Assembly (NCBI GenBank): GCA_030699345.1
Contig: JAUYMX010000482.1
Coordinates: 1-5,815 of the forward strand
Length of the DNA: 5,815 nucleotides
Direction: 5' to 3'
Source: Methylococcaceae bacterium
GTDB taxonomy: Bacteria; Pseudomonadota; Gammaproteobacteria; Methylococcales; Methylomonadaceae
A program made the translations under genes and the position numbers. Positions within the stretch are counted from its first letter, which is position 1. Each line of letters starts with the position of its first letter. Of this stretch, positions 1 through 5,741 are shown piece by piece. Under the pieces are notes generated by a model that was given only the letters and a program-made list of their open reading frames with translations, was not told the origin of the DNA and made no database searches.

Positions 1-2062
1 CATGTTTGCCCATAATCGCAGCATCGGTAGCGCCTAAAATCGTCGGTGAATCGATCACGACATGATTATAAAAACTCATCAATTGCTCCAACGTTTCTTC
101 CAGTTGACCGAGCACCAACAATTCCGACGGATTCAACACCATACTGCCGCGCGGTATCAAGTCGATGCCAATATCGGGCAAGCTAACAATCACTTCGCCC
201 AAAGTCGCTCTGCCTGCCAGCAAGTCCGACAACCCGGGCTGTTTATCGACCGCAAAGGTTTCATGCAGACGGCCGTTGCGCATGTCGGCATCAATGATTA
301 ATACGCGCTTTTTGATACTCGCAAGCAACGCCGCCAAGTTGGTGCTGACAAACGACTTACCCATGCTCGGCGCCGGACTGCTGACCATGATGACTTTACT
401 TTCGCTGCTGGCTAAGGTCGCTTCCAGCGTGGTGCGCAGACCGCGCAACGATTCGACGGAAATATCCAGCGGATCCTGGCTGACCAGAATACCGGCTTGA
501 CGTTCCCTGCCCCCATTGATCAGTCGGCCTAACTTGCGTTGTTTTTTGCTATGTGGAATGGCGGCAAACAACGGCAGGCCTACTTGATATTCCAGCAACG
601 CCGGGTAGTTATCATGACGCTGCAAAGAATGCCTGAGGAAAATTAACGCCGAACCCAAGCTCAGTCCCAATAAGCTGGCGATAGCCAACATCAAGCTGGG
701 CTTCGGCCAATACGGTTTTTCCGGCGTAACCGCAAAATCAACGATGCGCGAGTTGCCAAGTGAACCGGCCGCAGCGATGCGTTGTTCCTGAGCGCTATTC
801 AGCAGCGAGGTATAAAGCTCAGTATTCACTTGCACATCACGCGACAGGCTGACCACGCTTTGTTGCGTGCGCGGCAGGTCTTTAATGCGTTTTTCTAACG
901 CCCCCAGCTTGCCATTGATACGCTTGATTTGCGTGTTAGTGGCAACCATGTCGGGATGCGCGGACTCTAAGCGTTGGCTTTGCTCGTCGTACTTTTGTTT
1001 GAGCTGAATGCCCATGGTCTCCATTTCTGCGGCCTGTTTCAGCAGGATTTCAGCTTCAGCAGAGATGTCGACTGCGCCATGCTGTTGGCGGAACGCGCTC
1101 AAGCCTTGTTCTGCCTTTTCCAGTCGTTCCTTAACAACAGGTAACTGACTTTCTAAAAACGCCAGCTTTTGCCCGGCTTCGGCTGATTCCCAATTTACCG
1201 ACGCGTTAACATAAATATTGGCGATGTTATTCACCGATTTAGCCAGTTGCTCAGGATCGCTACCTTTAAGCTCAACACTCAAAATATCGGTATCTTTGGA
1301 TACTTCCTTAACGGCAAAGGCTTGTTGCAAAGTTTCGATAGCGGCCAATGAGGTTTTACGAACCACTTCAAAATGCGTACCGGGATGGGCCTCAAAGGCA
1401 TCAAGCTTAATAGCCACAGGAGTAGATTCGCCAATATCAGCGCTGACCGACTCACCAACCCGGCCTTCAGCCAGCTCTTGGCCTTTAGGGCCGAGCAAGC
1501 GGAAACGACCGGAATCTAATGCTTCCAGAGTAAATTCTTTATCAAGATAACGATCCGGCACAGTGAAATCGGCAACTTTTATCTTTTCGCCTCCCCACGC
1601 CCAACTGCTGAATCCCCACCATGCATCGGCAACGCCATCATGCACGTCATGCCTGCGCGCCAGCGTTTCGCCGATAACCGGAAAGTAGCTTGGCGAGGCT
1701 TCCACCATCAAGTTCAAATCTTCTACTACTTTGCCGAGCACGGAACGGGAACGCAGGATTTCCACTTCACGTTGCGCGCGTGGGCTGTCTGCTTCAGCGG
1801 GCGCTTGGCTGGCATCGCTGCGCAGTGTGGCCGACAGCAGTGCTTTGTTTTTGTCGATTCTGAGTAGCGCGTCCGCCTTGTAGGTGCGCGGTGCCAACAC
1901 TAAGTAAATTGATGTGATAAACAGCACCGAAATCAGCGCTATGGCAATAGTTTTTCTGCCTTCAAATAGCAGGTCGAGATAGTCGCGAATACTGACGCCT
2001 TGCTCTTCAATCCTGGATGGATTAATCGGCGGCAATGGTGTCGCTTCATTTTGTGAATACAT
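1..2062 (-). CDS. wzc: Wzc-like exopolysaccharide chain-length regulator / BY-type tyrosine autokinase (C-terminus cut by window edge)
   Basis: This inner-membrane co-polymerase sets polysaccharide chain length and works with the Wza channel, cycling through tyrosine autophosphorylation. The frame is open from ATG at 2062 to the window edge, giving 687 codons; family members are usually about 720-770 residues, so only the tail is missing. Seen in order: Wzz-type N-terminus with membrane helix 39-57; periplasmic domain with a Trp-rich stretch (W148, W149, W154, W156); coiled-coil-like region about 294-425; proline-rich segment 447-455; second membrane helix 456-476; oligomerisation motif EX2RX2R at E537-R540-R543; Walker A PSMGKSF with K569; Walker A' IIDADMR (D591, D593); Walker B VVIDSP with D671. 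The kinase core looks intact. The C-terminal tyrosine cluster, the autophosphorylation site in this family, would lie outside the window. No in-frame start exists upstream before a TAG at 2090-2092, which fixes the ATG; the ribosome binding site is weak (GGGA, 2070-2073). It is the third gene of the operon, after wza. EpsG-type naming would be equally acceptable. Confidence 0.95.
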   Translation of the reverse strand, partial: MYSQNEATPLPPINPSRIEEQGVSIRDYLDLLFEGRKTIAIALISVLFITSIYLVLAPRTYKADALLRIDKNKALLSATLRSDASQAPAEADSPRAQREVEILRSRSVLGKVVEDLNLMVEASPSYFPVIGETLARRHDVHDGVADAWWGFSSWAWGGEKIKVADFTVPDRYLDKEFTLEALDSGRFRLLGPKGQELAEGRVGESVSADIGESTPVAIKLDAFEAHPGTHFEVVRKTSLAAIETLQQAFAVKEVSKDTDILSVELKGSDPEQLAKSVNNIANIYVNASVNWESAEAGQKLAFLESQLPVVKERLEKAEQGLSAFRQQHGAVDISAEAEILLKQAAEMETMGIQLKQKYDEQSQRLESAHPDMVATNTQIKRINGKLGALEKRIKDLPRTQQSVVSLSRDVQVNTELYTSLLNSAQEQRIAAAGSLGNSRIVDFAVTPEKPYWPKPSLMLAIASLLGLSLGSALIFLRHSLQRHDNYPALLEYQVGLPLFAAIPHSKKQRKLGRLINGGRERQAGILVSQDPLDISVESLRGLRTTLEATLASSESKVIMVSSPAPSMGKSFVSTNLAALLASIKKRVLIIDADMRNGRLHETFAVDKQPGLSDLLAGRATLGEVIVSLPDIGIDLIPRGSMVLNPSELLVLGQLEETLEQLMSFYNHVVIDSPTILGATDAAIMGKH

Positions 2063-2103
2063 GTCCAGATCCCAATAGTTTGGAAAGTTCTAAATGATTT
2101 TTC

Positions 2104-2134
2104 CGTTCGTCCTGAGCTTGTCGAAGGATGAATG
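2104..2134 (-). repeat. REP-like unit 1 (PFDKLRTN-type repeat)
   Basis: Read on the minus strand this is a CATTCAT lead, then a core beginning CCTTCGACAAGCTC and ending AGGACGAACG. One frame of the core reads PFDKLRTN, a signature of a repeat widely scattered in proteobacterial intergenic regions. The core can fold on itself through CCT and AGG, or through TTCG and CGAA. It lies in the wza-wzc gap and is the inverted partner of the unit at 2161-2192. Family membership is from memory of the pattern, not from a search. Confidence 0.8.
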
Positions 2135-2153
2135 GAAATATCCGAAATCTATC

Positions 2154-2199
2154 GTTAAGTCATTCATGGTTCGACAAAGCTCACCACGAACGACTTAAC
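2154..2199. repeat. 8-bp inverted repeat enclosing REP unit 2
   Basis: GTTAAGTC (2154-2161) and GACTTAAC (2192-2199) are exact reverse complements. They bracket unit 2 and can stack on its inner GTTCG (2169-2173) / CGAAC (2187-2191) stem, giving a 13-bp stem with a 7-base bulge on one side (2162-2168). This fold competes with pairing between the two REP units. Confidence 0.6.
2161..2192 (+). repeat. REP-like unit 2, inverted partner of unit 1
   Basis: This has the same layout as unit 1 but in opposite orientation: CATTCAT lead, then a core beginning GGTTCGACAAAGCTC and ending ACCACGAACG. Relative to unit 1 it has CC changed to GG, GG changed to CC, and one extra A. The pair is separated by 26 bases (2135-2160) and forms a BIME-like doublet. 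Within a wza-wzc transcript it could fold into stable hairpins and so affect mRNA decay or the relative output of the two genes; that effect is inference. Confidence 0.8.
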
Positions 2200-2213
2200 T
2201 TAAATGGCCGCAC

Positions 2214-2245
2214 CTGCATCTATGCAGCCATCATGTTAAAGATGG
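2214..2245 (-). other. Two tandem short hairpins directly after the wza stop
   Basis: CCATC (2228-2232) pairs with GATGG (2241-2245) across 8 bases, and CTGCAT (2214-2219) pairs with ATGCAG (2222-2227) across 2 bases. On the coding strand they begin 2 bases after the wza stop codon. There is no T-run behind them, so they do not look like an intrinsic terminator; they may protect the 3' end of wza mRNA or slow polymerase. Function is inference; stems this short can occur by chance. Confidence 0.4.
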
Positions 2246-2247
2246 TC

Positions 2248-3348
2248 TTACATTCCCATCATCGCGGCTTGCGACATAATGGCGGTAAATGAGCCTGGTA
2301 AAATCTGGTTCAGCACGCGCGACCATTGCGTCACGCCAGCAGTGCCCACAAACAAGGTATCGTGCGCCTGCAAGGGAAACTGATCCGCCAAAATCATCGC
2401 ATCAGGGGATTCGCCATTCAGTTGAAAAATCTCCGGTTTCATGTCGCCGGCGCGGAGTACGTAAATATCGCCAGGACGAGACGTATTGAAGTCAACCCCG
2501 GAAGCCTCAGCCAGCGCTTGCGACAGACTCATCCGGCCTTTGTTGATCTGGATGGCTTGCTGACGATTAACCTCACCCATCACGAAGACTTTGTTGTCTT
2601 TTTGATCGCCGATGTTCAGCACATCGCCTTCTTTCAACAACAGGTTATGAGTGCTTTGGCCTTTTTCGTATAACGACTGCACATCCAACTTATAAAGTTT
2701 GCCGTCACGTGCCAATGCGACGTTATTCAAGTCAGAGTCTTTAGTTGCGCCGCCGGCACGCGTGATGGCCTCAGCAACGGTCAACGGTGTTTCGTTCATG
2801 GTTTGTACGCCAGGCGTTGTCACTTCGCCAACCACCGCTACCCGATGCGCCTGGAACGACAACACCCGCACATCCAATTTGACCTTTTTAAAGTATTTAG
2901 ACAGCTCACGTGTCAGATCTTCACGCACTTCAGTGACGGTCTTGCCGGCCACATGCATGCTGCCGACATAGGGGTAATACAGGTCGCCATTTTCATCAAC
3001 CACTTTACCGGCCAATTCCGGCATTATTTTTTCACTGCCGGGATCATTCAGTTCCGGATGCTCCCAGACAGTGATTTGCAAACGATCCTGCGGGCCAATC
3101 TGGTAGGTGACTTTCATCGGATCAACCGGCGGCAGATTGTTGACTGCCTGATGACGAGCTGCTTCACGTTCCATAATCAAGTCGGCGGTAATCGGCACGA
3201 TACGGGCCTTTTCTTTAACCAAATGACCGTCTTTCATGGTCGGAAACTCGATTTCAGACAAACCGTTATCGTTATTCATATCCATGCCCGGTGCCAGCGC
3301 ACAGGCTGACAGTACAGAAACAAACATAATTGGAATCAATTTAAACAT
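2248..3348 (-). CDS. wza: Wza-like polysaccharide export outer-membrane lipoprotein
   Basis: This protein would form the octameric channel through which the polymer leaves the cell, docking on Wzc across the periplasm. The product is 366 residues, close to E. coli Wza (379). Residues 1-15 form a lipoprotein signal ending in lipobox LSAC, with lipidated Cys16. Poly-export domain is about 80-165 (YQIGPQDRLQITVWEHPEL; YYPYVGSMHVAGKT). Two SLBB-type domains follow, about 169-248 and 253-335, the second starting KVFVMGEV. The C-terminal QWSRVLNQILP (W342) matches the start of the amphipathic helix that builds Wza's alpha-helical outer-membrane barrel. The last nine residues are methionine-rich (four Met). 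ATG at 3348 lies 13 bases after the stop of the transferase gene, with an AAGGA ribosome binding site overlapping that stop, so the two are very probably co-transcribed. The alternative name EpsA/GfcE-type export protein is possible, but the resemblance to Wza runs the whole length. Confidence 0.95.
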   Translation of the reverse strand: MFKLIPIMFVSVLSACALAPGMDMNNDNGLSEIEFPTMKDGHLVKEKARIVPITADLIMEREAARHQAVNNLPPVDPMKVTYQIGPQDRLQITVWEHPELNDPGSEKIMPELAGKVVDENGDLYYPYVGSMHVAGKTVTEVREDLTRELSKYFKKVKLDVRVLSFQAHRVAVVGEVTTPGVQTMNETPLTVAEAITRAGGATKDSDLNNVALARDGKLYKLDVQSLYEKGQSTHNLLLKEGDVLNIGDQKDNKVFVMGEVNRQQAIQINKGRMSLSQALAEASGVDFNTSRPGDIYVLRAGDMKPEIFQLNGESPDAMILADQFPLQAHDTLFVGTAGVTQWSRVLNQILPGSFTAIMSQAAMMGM

Positions 3349-3358
3349 GGCAGATTTT

Positions 3359-3363
3359 TCCTT
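3359..3363 (-). promoter_or_regulatory. Ribosome binding site of wza, overlapping the upstream stop
   Basis: AAGGA on the minus strand includes the last two bases of the TAA stop (3362-3364) of the transferase gene and sits 10 bases before the wza ATG. The overlap suggests translational coupling between the two genes. Confidence 0.7.
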
Positions 3364-4783
3364 AGTAAGCGTTTTTATTGATAAAACCGGTCAGCACGGT
3401 GCGAAAGGCGATTTCTAAATCAAACCAAATCGACCAATGCTGGATGTAATACAAATCGTGTTCGATGCGACGGTTTAAGTCGGTGTCGCCGCGCCAGCCG
3501 TTAACTTGCGCCCAACCGGTGATGCCTGCTTTGACCTTGTGTTTTTTCATGTAGTTAGGCACTTGCTCTTTAAAGACTTCGACAAAATCAGGGCGTTCCG
3601 GACGCGGCCCGACCAACGACATATCGCCTCTGAGCACATTAATCAGTTGTGGTAATTCGTCCAGACTGGTCCGGCGTAAGAAAGCACCAAAACGAGTCGC
3701 GCGCTGTTCTCCGGGCTTTGCCCACACCGCGCCGGTTTTAGCTTCAGCGTCTACCGGCATCGAACGGAATTTTAAAATCGTGAAAGAACGATTGTTCCAG
3801 CCTACCCGTTCTTGGCGATAAAACACCGGGCCGGGCGAACTGAACTTGACGCCGATAGCCAGGAACAACAGCAACGGACTGATCAAAGCCAAAATAATGA
3901 ACGCGAAGAATCTATCTTCAATCTCTTTGATGTAACGATTAATACCATGCAGCGGCGACACCGAAAAATCTAAGGTCGGAATACCGGCTACTGTGTTTAA
4001 GCTGAGAAATTTACTTTGCTTAAACGCGAAGCAATCGATCACCAAACGGATACTGACCGGCAAATGCCGCAATTGATATTGCGCACGTTCAGCCAATGAT
4101 TCACCGGGAAACGCAATCCACACTTCATCAATAGCTTCTTTAGTGACGATGTCGGTAAGATCCTGCAAACTGCCGAGTCTCGGTAAAGTCGAATCAGCCA
4201 CCGCTTTGCGACCTTCGGCACGATCATCGACATAACCGATCACTTGCAAACCGGCCCAGTTTGATTGATTCAGCTGTCTGCTCACCGCCACTGCCATCTG
4301 ATTTAATCCAACCAGGATGATACGGCCCTGAGACCAACCGCGAGCCCGCAATAATTGCAAAAGTTGAGAAAGTAGGAAACGCGCAGTCAGCACGAACAAC
4401 AACCCCAACCCCCACCAAGTAATGATCCAGCGATAACTGGAACCAAACCAAAAATGCAAACGCACCAGTGCAACAATGGAGATAACCGACACGATGGCCG
4501 ATACCCACGCCCTGACGATGCGTGGAATTTCGCCGCGCATCGCGTCGCTGCGCCAGGGGCGATAGACCTGGCCGATTTCGAAAAAGATAATGGCCGCCAG
4601 AATGCCCAACGCAATGACGATCCGATAATCCTGATCGATAACAAACTCGCGCAACCAGTAATAATGAGTGACCCATGCCGCGCCCAACAACATAGTGATG
4701 TCGATAAACCGCAGCAATAAAATCACCGTGTGACCGTATTGCTTAAAGAGCCCGTTGAAAATATTTCCAAACCCGAGTGGCAT
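3362..4783 (-). CDS. Polyprenyl-phosphate hexose-1-phosphate transferase, WcaJ/EpsB-like (initiating glycosyltransferase)
   Basis: This inner-membrane enzyme moves a hexose-1-phosphate, most likely glucose-1-phosphate from UDP-glucose, to undecaprenyl phosphate, the first step of exopolysaccharide repeat-unit assembly. The product is 473 residues, usual for the WcaJ-type family. Seen in order: four hydrophobic helices (about 20-38, 54-72, 92-112, 120-140); a Rossmann-like domain about 153-225 (GRIILVGLNQMA; EVWIAFP); a membrane-inserted hydrophobic helix 291-313; and the catalytic domain with KFRSM (338-342), the SLDELPQ motif holding the Asp-Glu pair D375/E376, LRGDMSLVGPRPERP (384-398) and AGITGWAQVNGWRGDTD. 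All key motifs are present. The start is ATG at 4783, with only a weak AGGGG site 10 bases upstream. It leads the operon with wza and wzc. Galactose or another hexose phosphate as substrate cannot be excluded from sequence alone. Confidence 0.94.
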   Translation of the reverse strand: MPLGFGNIFNGLFKQYGHTVILLLRFIDITMLLGAAWVTHYYWLREFVIDQDYRIVIALGILAAIIFFEIGQVYRPWRSDAMRGEIPRIVRAWVSAIVSVISIVALVRLHFWFGSSYRWIITWWGLGLLFVLTARFLLSQLLQLLRARGWSQGRIILVGLNQMAVAVSRQLNQSNWAGLQVIGYVDDRAEGRKAVADSTLPRLGSLQDLTDIVTKEAIDEVWIAFPGESLAERAQYQLRHLPVSIRLVIDCFAFKQSKFLSLNTVAGIPTLDFSVSPLHGINRYIKEIEDRFFAFIILALISPLLLFLAIGVKFSSPGPVFYRQERVGWNNRSFTILKFRSMPVDAEAKTGAVWAKPGEQRATRFGAFLRRTSLDELPQLINVLRGDMSLVGPRPERPDFVEVFKEQVPNYMKKHKVKAGITGWAQVNGWRGDTDLNRRIEHDLYYIQHWSIWFDLEIAFRTVLTGFINKNAY

Positions 4784-4815
4784 ATTCGCTAAACCCCTAT
4801 TCTGTTGTTTTTAAT

Positions 4816-4837
4816 GATGAGCGGTAAAACCGTCATC
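4816..4837 (-). other. Bulged hairpin with AAA/TTT loop in the operon leader
   Basis: On the plus strand GATGA (4816-4820) pairs with TCATC (4833-4837) and CGGT (4822-4825) pairs with ACCG (4829-4832), leaving G4821 bulged and a three-base loop (4826-4828). That is nine base pairs, ending 33 bases before the transferase ATG, so it would lie in the 5' leader of the mRNA. The coding strand continues ATTAAAAACAAC, with no T-run, so it is not a clear terminator. Confidence 0.55.
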
Positions 4838-4847
4838 CCCAAAGTTT

Positions 4848-4872
4848 GCGACCTGCAAAATGCAGATGTCGC
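4848..4872 (-). other. Second bulged hairpin with AAA/TTT loop in the operon leader
   Basis: GCGAC (4848-4852) pairs with GTCGC (4868-4872) and CTGCA (4853-4857) pairs with TGCAG (4861-4865); the loop is AAA (4858-4860) and AT (4866-4867) is bulged. Ten pairs with high GC make this one of the strongest small hairpins in the window. It has the same architecture as the one at 4816-4837: two stems, a small one-sided bulge and a three-base A loop. Confidence 0.6.
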
Positions 4873-4908
4873 GACGATGGCGTAGAGATTACAGCAGCAA
4901 GATGAGGG

Positions 4909-4924
4909 CAAACCTAGAGGTTTG
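4909..4924. promoter_or_regulatory. 16-bp palindrome, candidate operator
   Basis: CAAACCT (4909-4915) and AGGTTTG (4918-4924) are exact reverse complements separated by AG, a form typical of a binding site for a dimeric regulator. It lies about 126 bp upstream of the transferase start and overlaps the first 11-bp direct repeat. No regulator is named by the sequence. Confidence 0.45.
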
Positions 4925-4962
4925 ATTAAGATTTGATGAAGATTGGGTTAGGATTGGATGAG
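4919..4962. repeat. Four imperfect 11-bp direct repeats
   Basis: Unit 1 is GGTTTGATTAA (4919-4929), unit 2 is GATTTGATGAA (4930-4940), unit 3 is GATTGGGTTAG (4941-4951) and unit 4 is GATTGGATGAG (4952-4962). Units 1 and 2 differ at two of 11 positions, units 3 and 4 at two. An 11-bp period puts the units on one face of the helix, as in binding sites of OmpR/PhoB-type response regulators. Regulatory use is inference. A separate 9-bp direct repeat, GATGAGGGC, occurs at 4901-4909 and 4957-4965, bracketing the array. Confidence 0.55.
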
Positions 4963-5002
4963 GGCTAAGCGGAGATAACTTCAATTACGTTAGATCCAGT
5001 AA

Positions 5003-5542
5003 TTATTCTCCATAACCATCATCCTCAATGCCCCTAGAAGACGCTGTCCAATTTGGGGGATAAATCCCAAGATTAACGAAGCGCTGAAAACTCGAATATG
5101 GCCAGTGGCGGGGATGAGTCACAAGCCCATGCTTAACAGGATTCCAATGAATGTAATCGCAATGTTTTTCAAAATCCTGATCATCGCGAATTTGGTGTTC
5201 CCAATAGCGCGGTTGCCAAACGGTTTGCGCCCGTTTGCGTTTTTGGGAGAGCGTAGGGGAAGACTTGTAGAGATCCAAGCAACGGCGGGTGAAATAGTTT
5301 TTGATAGCATTCCACCGCATTGGATAATCCTTATCGCCTTGCGGCAAAGTCAATATGCAGTGCAGATGTTCCGGCAGCAGAACAAAAGCGTCGATAGTAA
5401 AAGGATGTGCTAATTTTACGGTTAGAAACGCCGTCCGCAATAGCTCAACATTATCCAGTTCACAAAGAAATTTGCGTCGCCGATAAGTCACCACAGTAAA
5501 AAAGTAAGAGCCTCCAGGCGTTTGAGCGCGACGGTAACGCAA
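5003..5542 (-). CDS. REP-associated tyrosine transposase (RAYT, IS200/Y1-like)
   Basis: This is a single-strand DNA nuclease/strand-transferase of the Y1 HUH superfamily, of the group thought to spread or maintain REP palindromes. The product has 179 residues, normal for the group. It starts RYRRAQTPGGSYFFTVVT, the usual RAYT N-terminus. The metal-binding HUH pair is H59-L-H61 in LLPEHLHCILTLP. The C-terminal hallmark WQPRYWEHQIRDDQDFEKH is followed by YIHWNPVKHGLV, where Y130 is the likely catalytic tyrosine. No frameshift or lost key residue is seen, so it may be active. The start is TTG at 5542: the frame has a TAA at 5555-5557 with no ATG or GTG after it, and AAAGGA sits 8 bases upstream of the TTG. 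It lies just upstream of the exopolysaccharide operon in the same direction. Whether it acts on the REP-like pair at 2104-2192 cannot be told from this window. Confidence 0.93.
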   Translation of the reverse strand: MRYRRAQTPGGSYFFTVVTYRRRKFLCELDNVELLRTAFLTVKLAHPFTIDAFVLLPEHLHCILTLPQGDKDYPMRWNAIKNYFTRRCLDLYKSSPTLSQKRKRAQTVWQPRYWEHQIRDDQDFEKHCDYIHWNPVKHGLVTHPRHWPYSSFQRFVNLGIYPPNWTASSRGIEDDGYGE

Positions 5543-5550
5543 AGCGGGAA

Positions 5551-5556
5551 TCCTTT
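5551..5556 (-). promoter_or_regulatory. Ribosome binding site deciding the TTG start of the transposase
   Basis: AAAGGA on the minus strand, 8 bases before the TTG at 5540-5542. It overlaps the in-frame TAA at 5555-5557, so translation cannot begin further upstream in this frame. This supports TTG as the true start. Confidence 0.7.
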
Positions 5557-5655
5557 AATATTGGACGGAAAAATCTATCGTAGTAACGGTATTCAATAAT
5601 AAAGCGGCGGCAGTAAAACCACAATCCAGTGACACATTGAAATATCGGAAATGTC

Positions 5656-5674
5656 GGGCATAAACAGCATGCCC
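5656..5674. other. Perfect 6-bp hairpin upstream of the transposase
   Basis: GGGCAT (5656-5661) pairs with ATGCCC (5669-5674) over a 7-base loop, and the right arm overlaps a second small palindrome CCCTGAGGG (5672-5680). The two folds exclude each other in part. It could be a REP-like element next to the transposase, but no second copy is in the window. Confidence 0.45.
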
Positions 5675-5714
5675 TGAGGGTGTAAATAAATCCGTGTAAC
5701 CGCTTATTTTCAAA

Positions 5715-5729
5715 GCCGTAAAATACGGC
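5715..5729. other. Perfect hairpin with AAA loop before the plus-strand gene
   Basis: GCCGTA (5715-5720) pairs with TACGGC (5724-5729) over an AAA loop. It ends 6 bases before the ribosome binding site of the gene at 5747, so it may sit in that gene's 5' leader. There is no T-run on either side that would make a terminator. Confidence 0.5.
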
Positions 5730-5735
5730 GCCCCC

Positions 5736-5741
5736 AAGGAG
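5736..5741 (+). promoter_or_regulatory. Strong ribosome binding site of the plus-strand gene
   Basis: AAGGAG with 5 bases to the ATG at 5747. It is the best Shine-Dalgarno match in the window and the main reason to accept the short partial gene behind it. Confidence 0.8.

Larger units (their letters stand above)
4784..5002 (-). promoter_or_regulatory. Upstream control region of the exopolysaccharide operon
   Basis: This 219-bp gap between the transposase stop and the transferase start holds no gene. On the coding strand it carries four imperfect 11-bp direct repeats, a palindrome and two bulged hairpins, described separately. I see no convincing sigma-70 -35/-10 pair and no JUMPstart or ops element (GGCGGTAG type), so the exact start point is not assigned. 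Its dense structure suggests regulated transcription with a structured leader; this is inference. Confidence 0.5.

Noticed and set aside
284..301. Apparent one-residue insertion in the kinase Walker A' motif
   Set aside because: Careful codon reading gives the ordinary VLIIDADMR; the insertion was a reading slip.
62..1867. Several plus-strand open frames of 75-111 codons
   Set aside because: They lie antisense to a continuous minus-strand frame with full Wzz/BY-kinase motifs, and their products show no recognisable domain.
2289..4720. Plus- and minus-strand open frames of 60-168 codons inside the wza and transferase genes
   Set aside because: They are shadows of the two strongly supported minus-strand genes and have low-complexity or unrecognisable products.
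4784..5002. JUMPstart/ops (RfaH) element expected upstream of many polysaccharide operons
   Set aside because: No GGCGGTAG-type core is present on the coding strand in this region.
5105..5413. Open frames on both strands within the transposase gene
   Set aside because: They overlap the RAYT frame, which carries all family motifs; no independent ribosome binding site or domain was seen.
4821..5627. Possible flanking direct repeat of the transposase: 4821-4838 versus 5610-5627, sharing GTAAAACC
   Set aside because: Only about 14 of 18 positions match and the similarity stops at once on both sides; too weak to call an insertion duplication.
2135..5652. Near-identical 14-mer GAAATATC(C/G)GAAAT at 2135-2148 and 5639-5652, and an 11-mer AAATCTATCGT near 2144 and 5571
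   Set aside because: Matches of this length with one mismatch are expected by chance in a window this size, and the surrounding bases do not align.
5637..5666. Candidate sigma-70 promoter TTGAAA with a 17-18 base spacer for the plus-strand gene
   Set aside because: The -10 position reads ATAAAC or TAAACA, which matches the consensus poorly.
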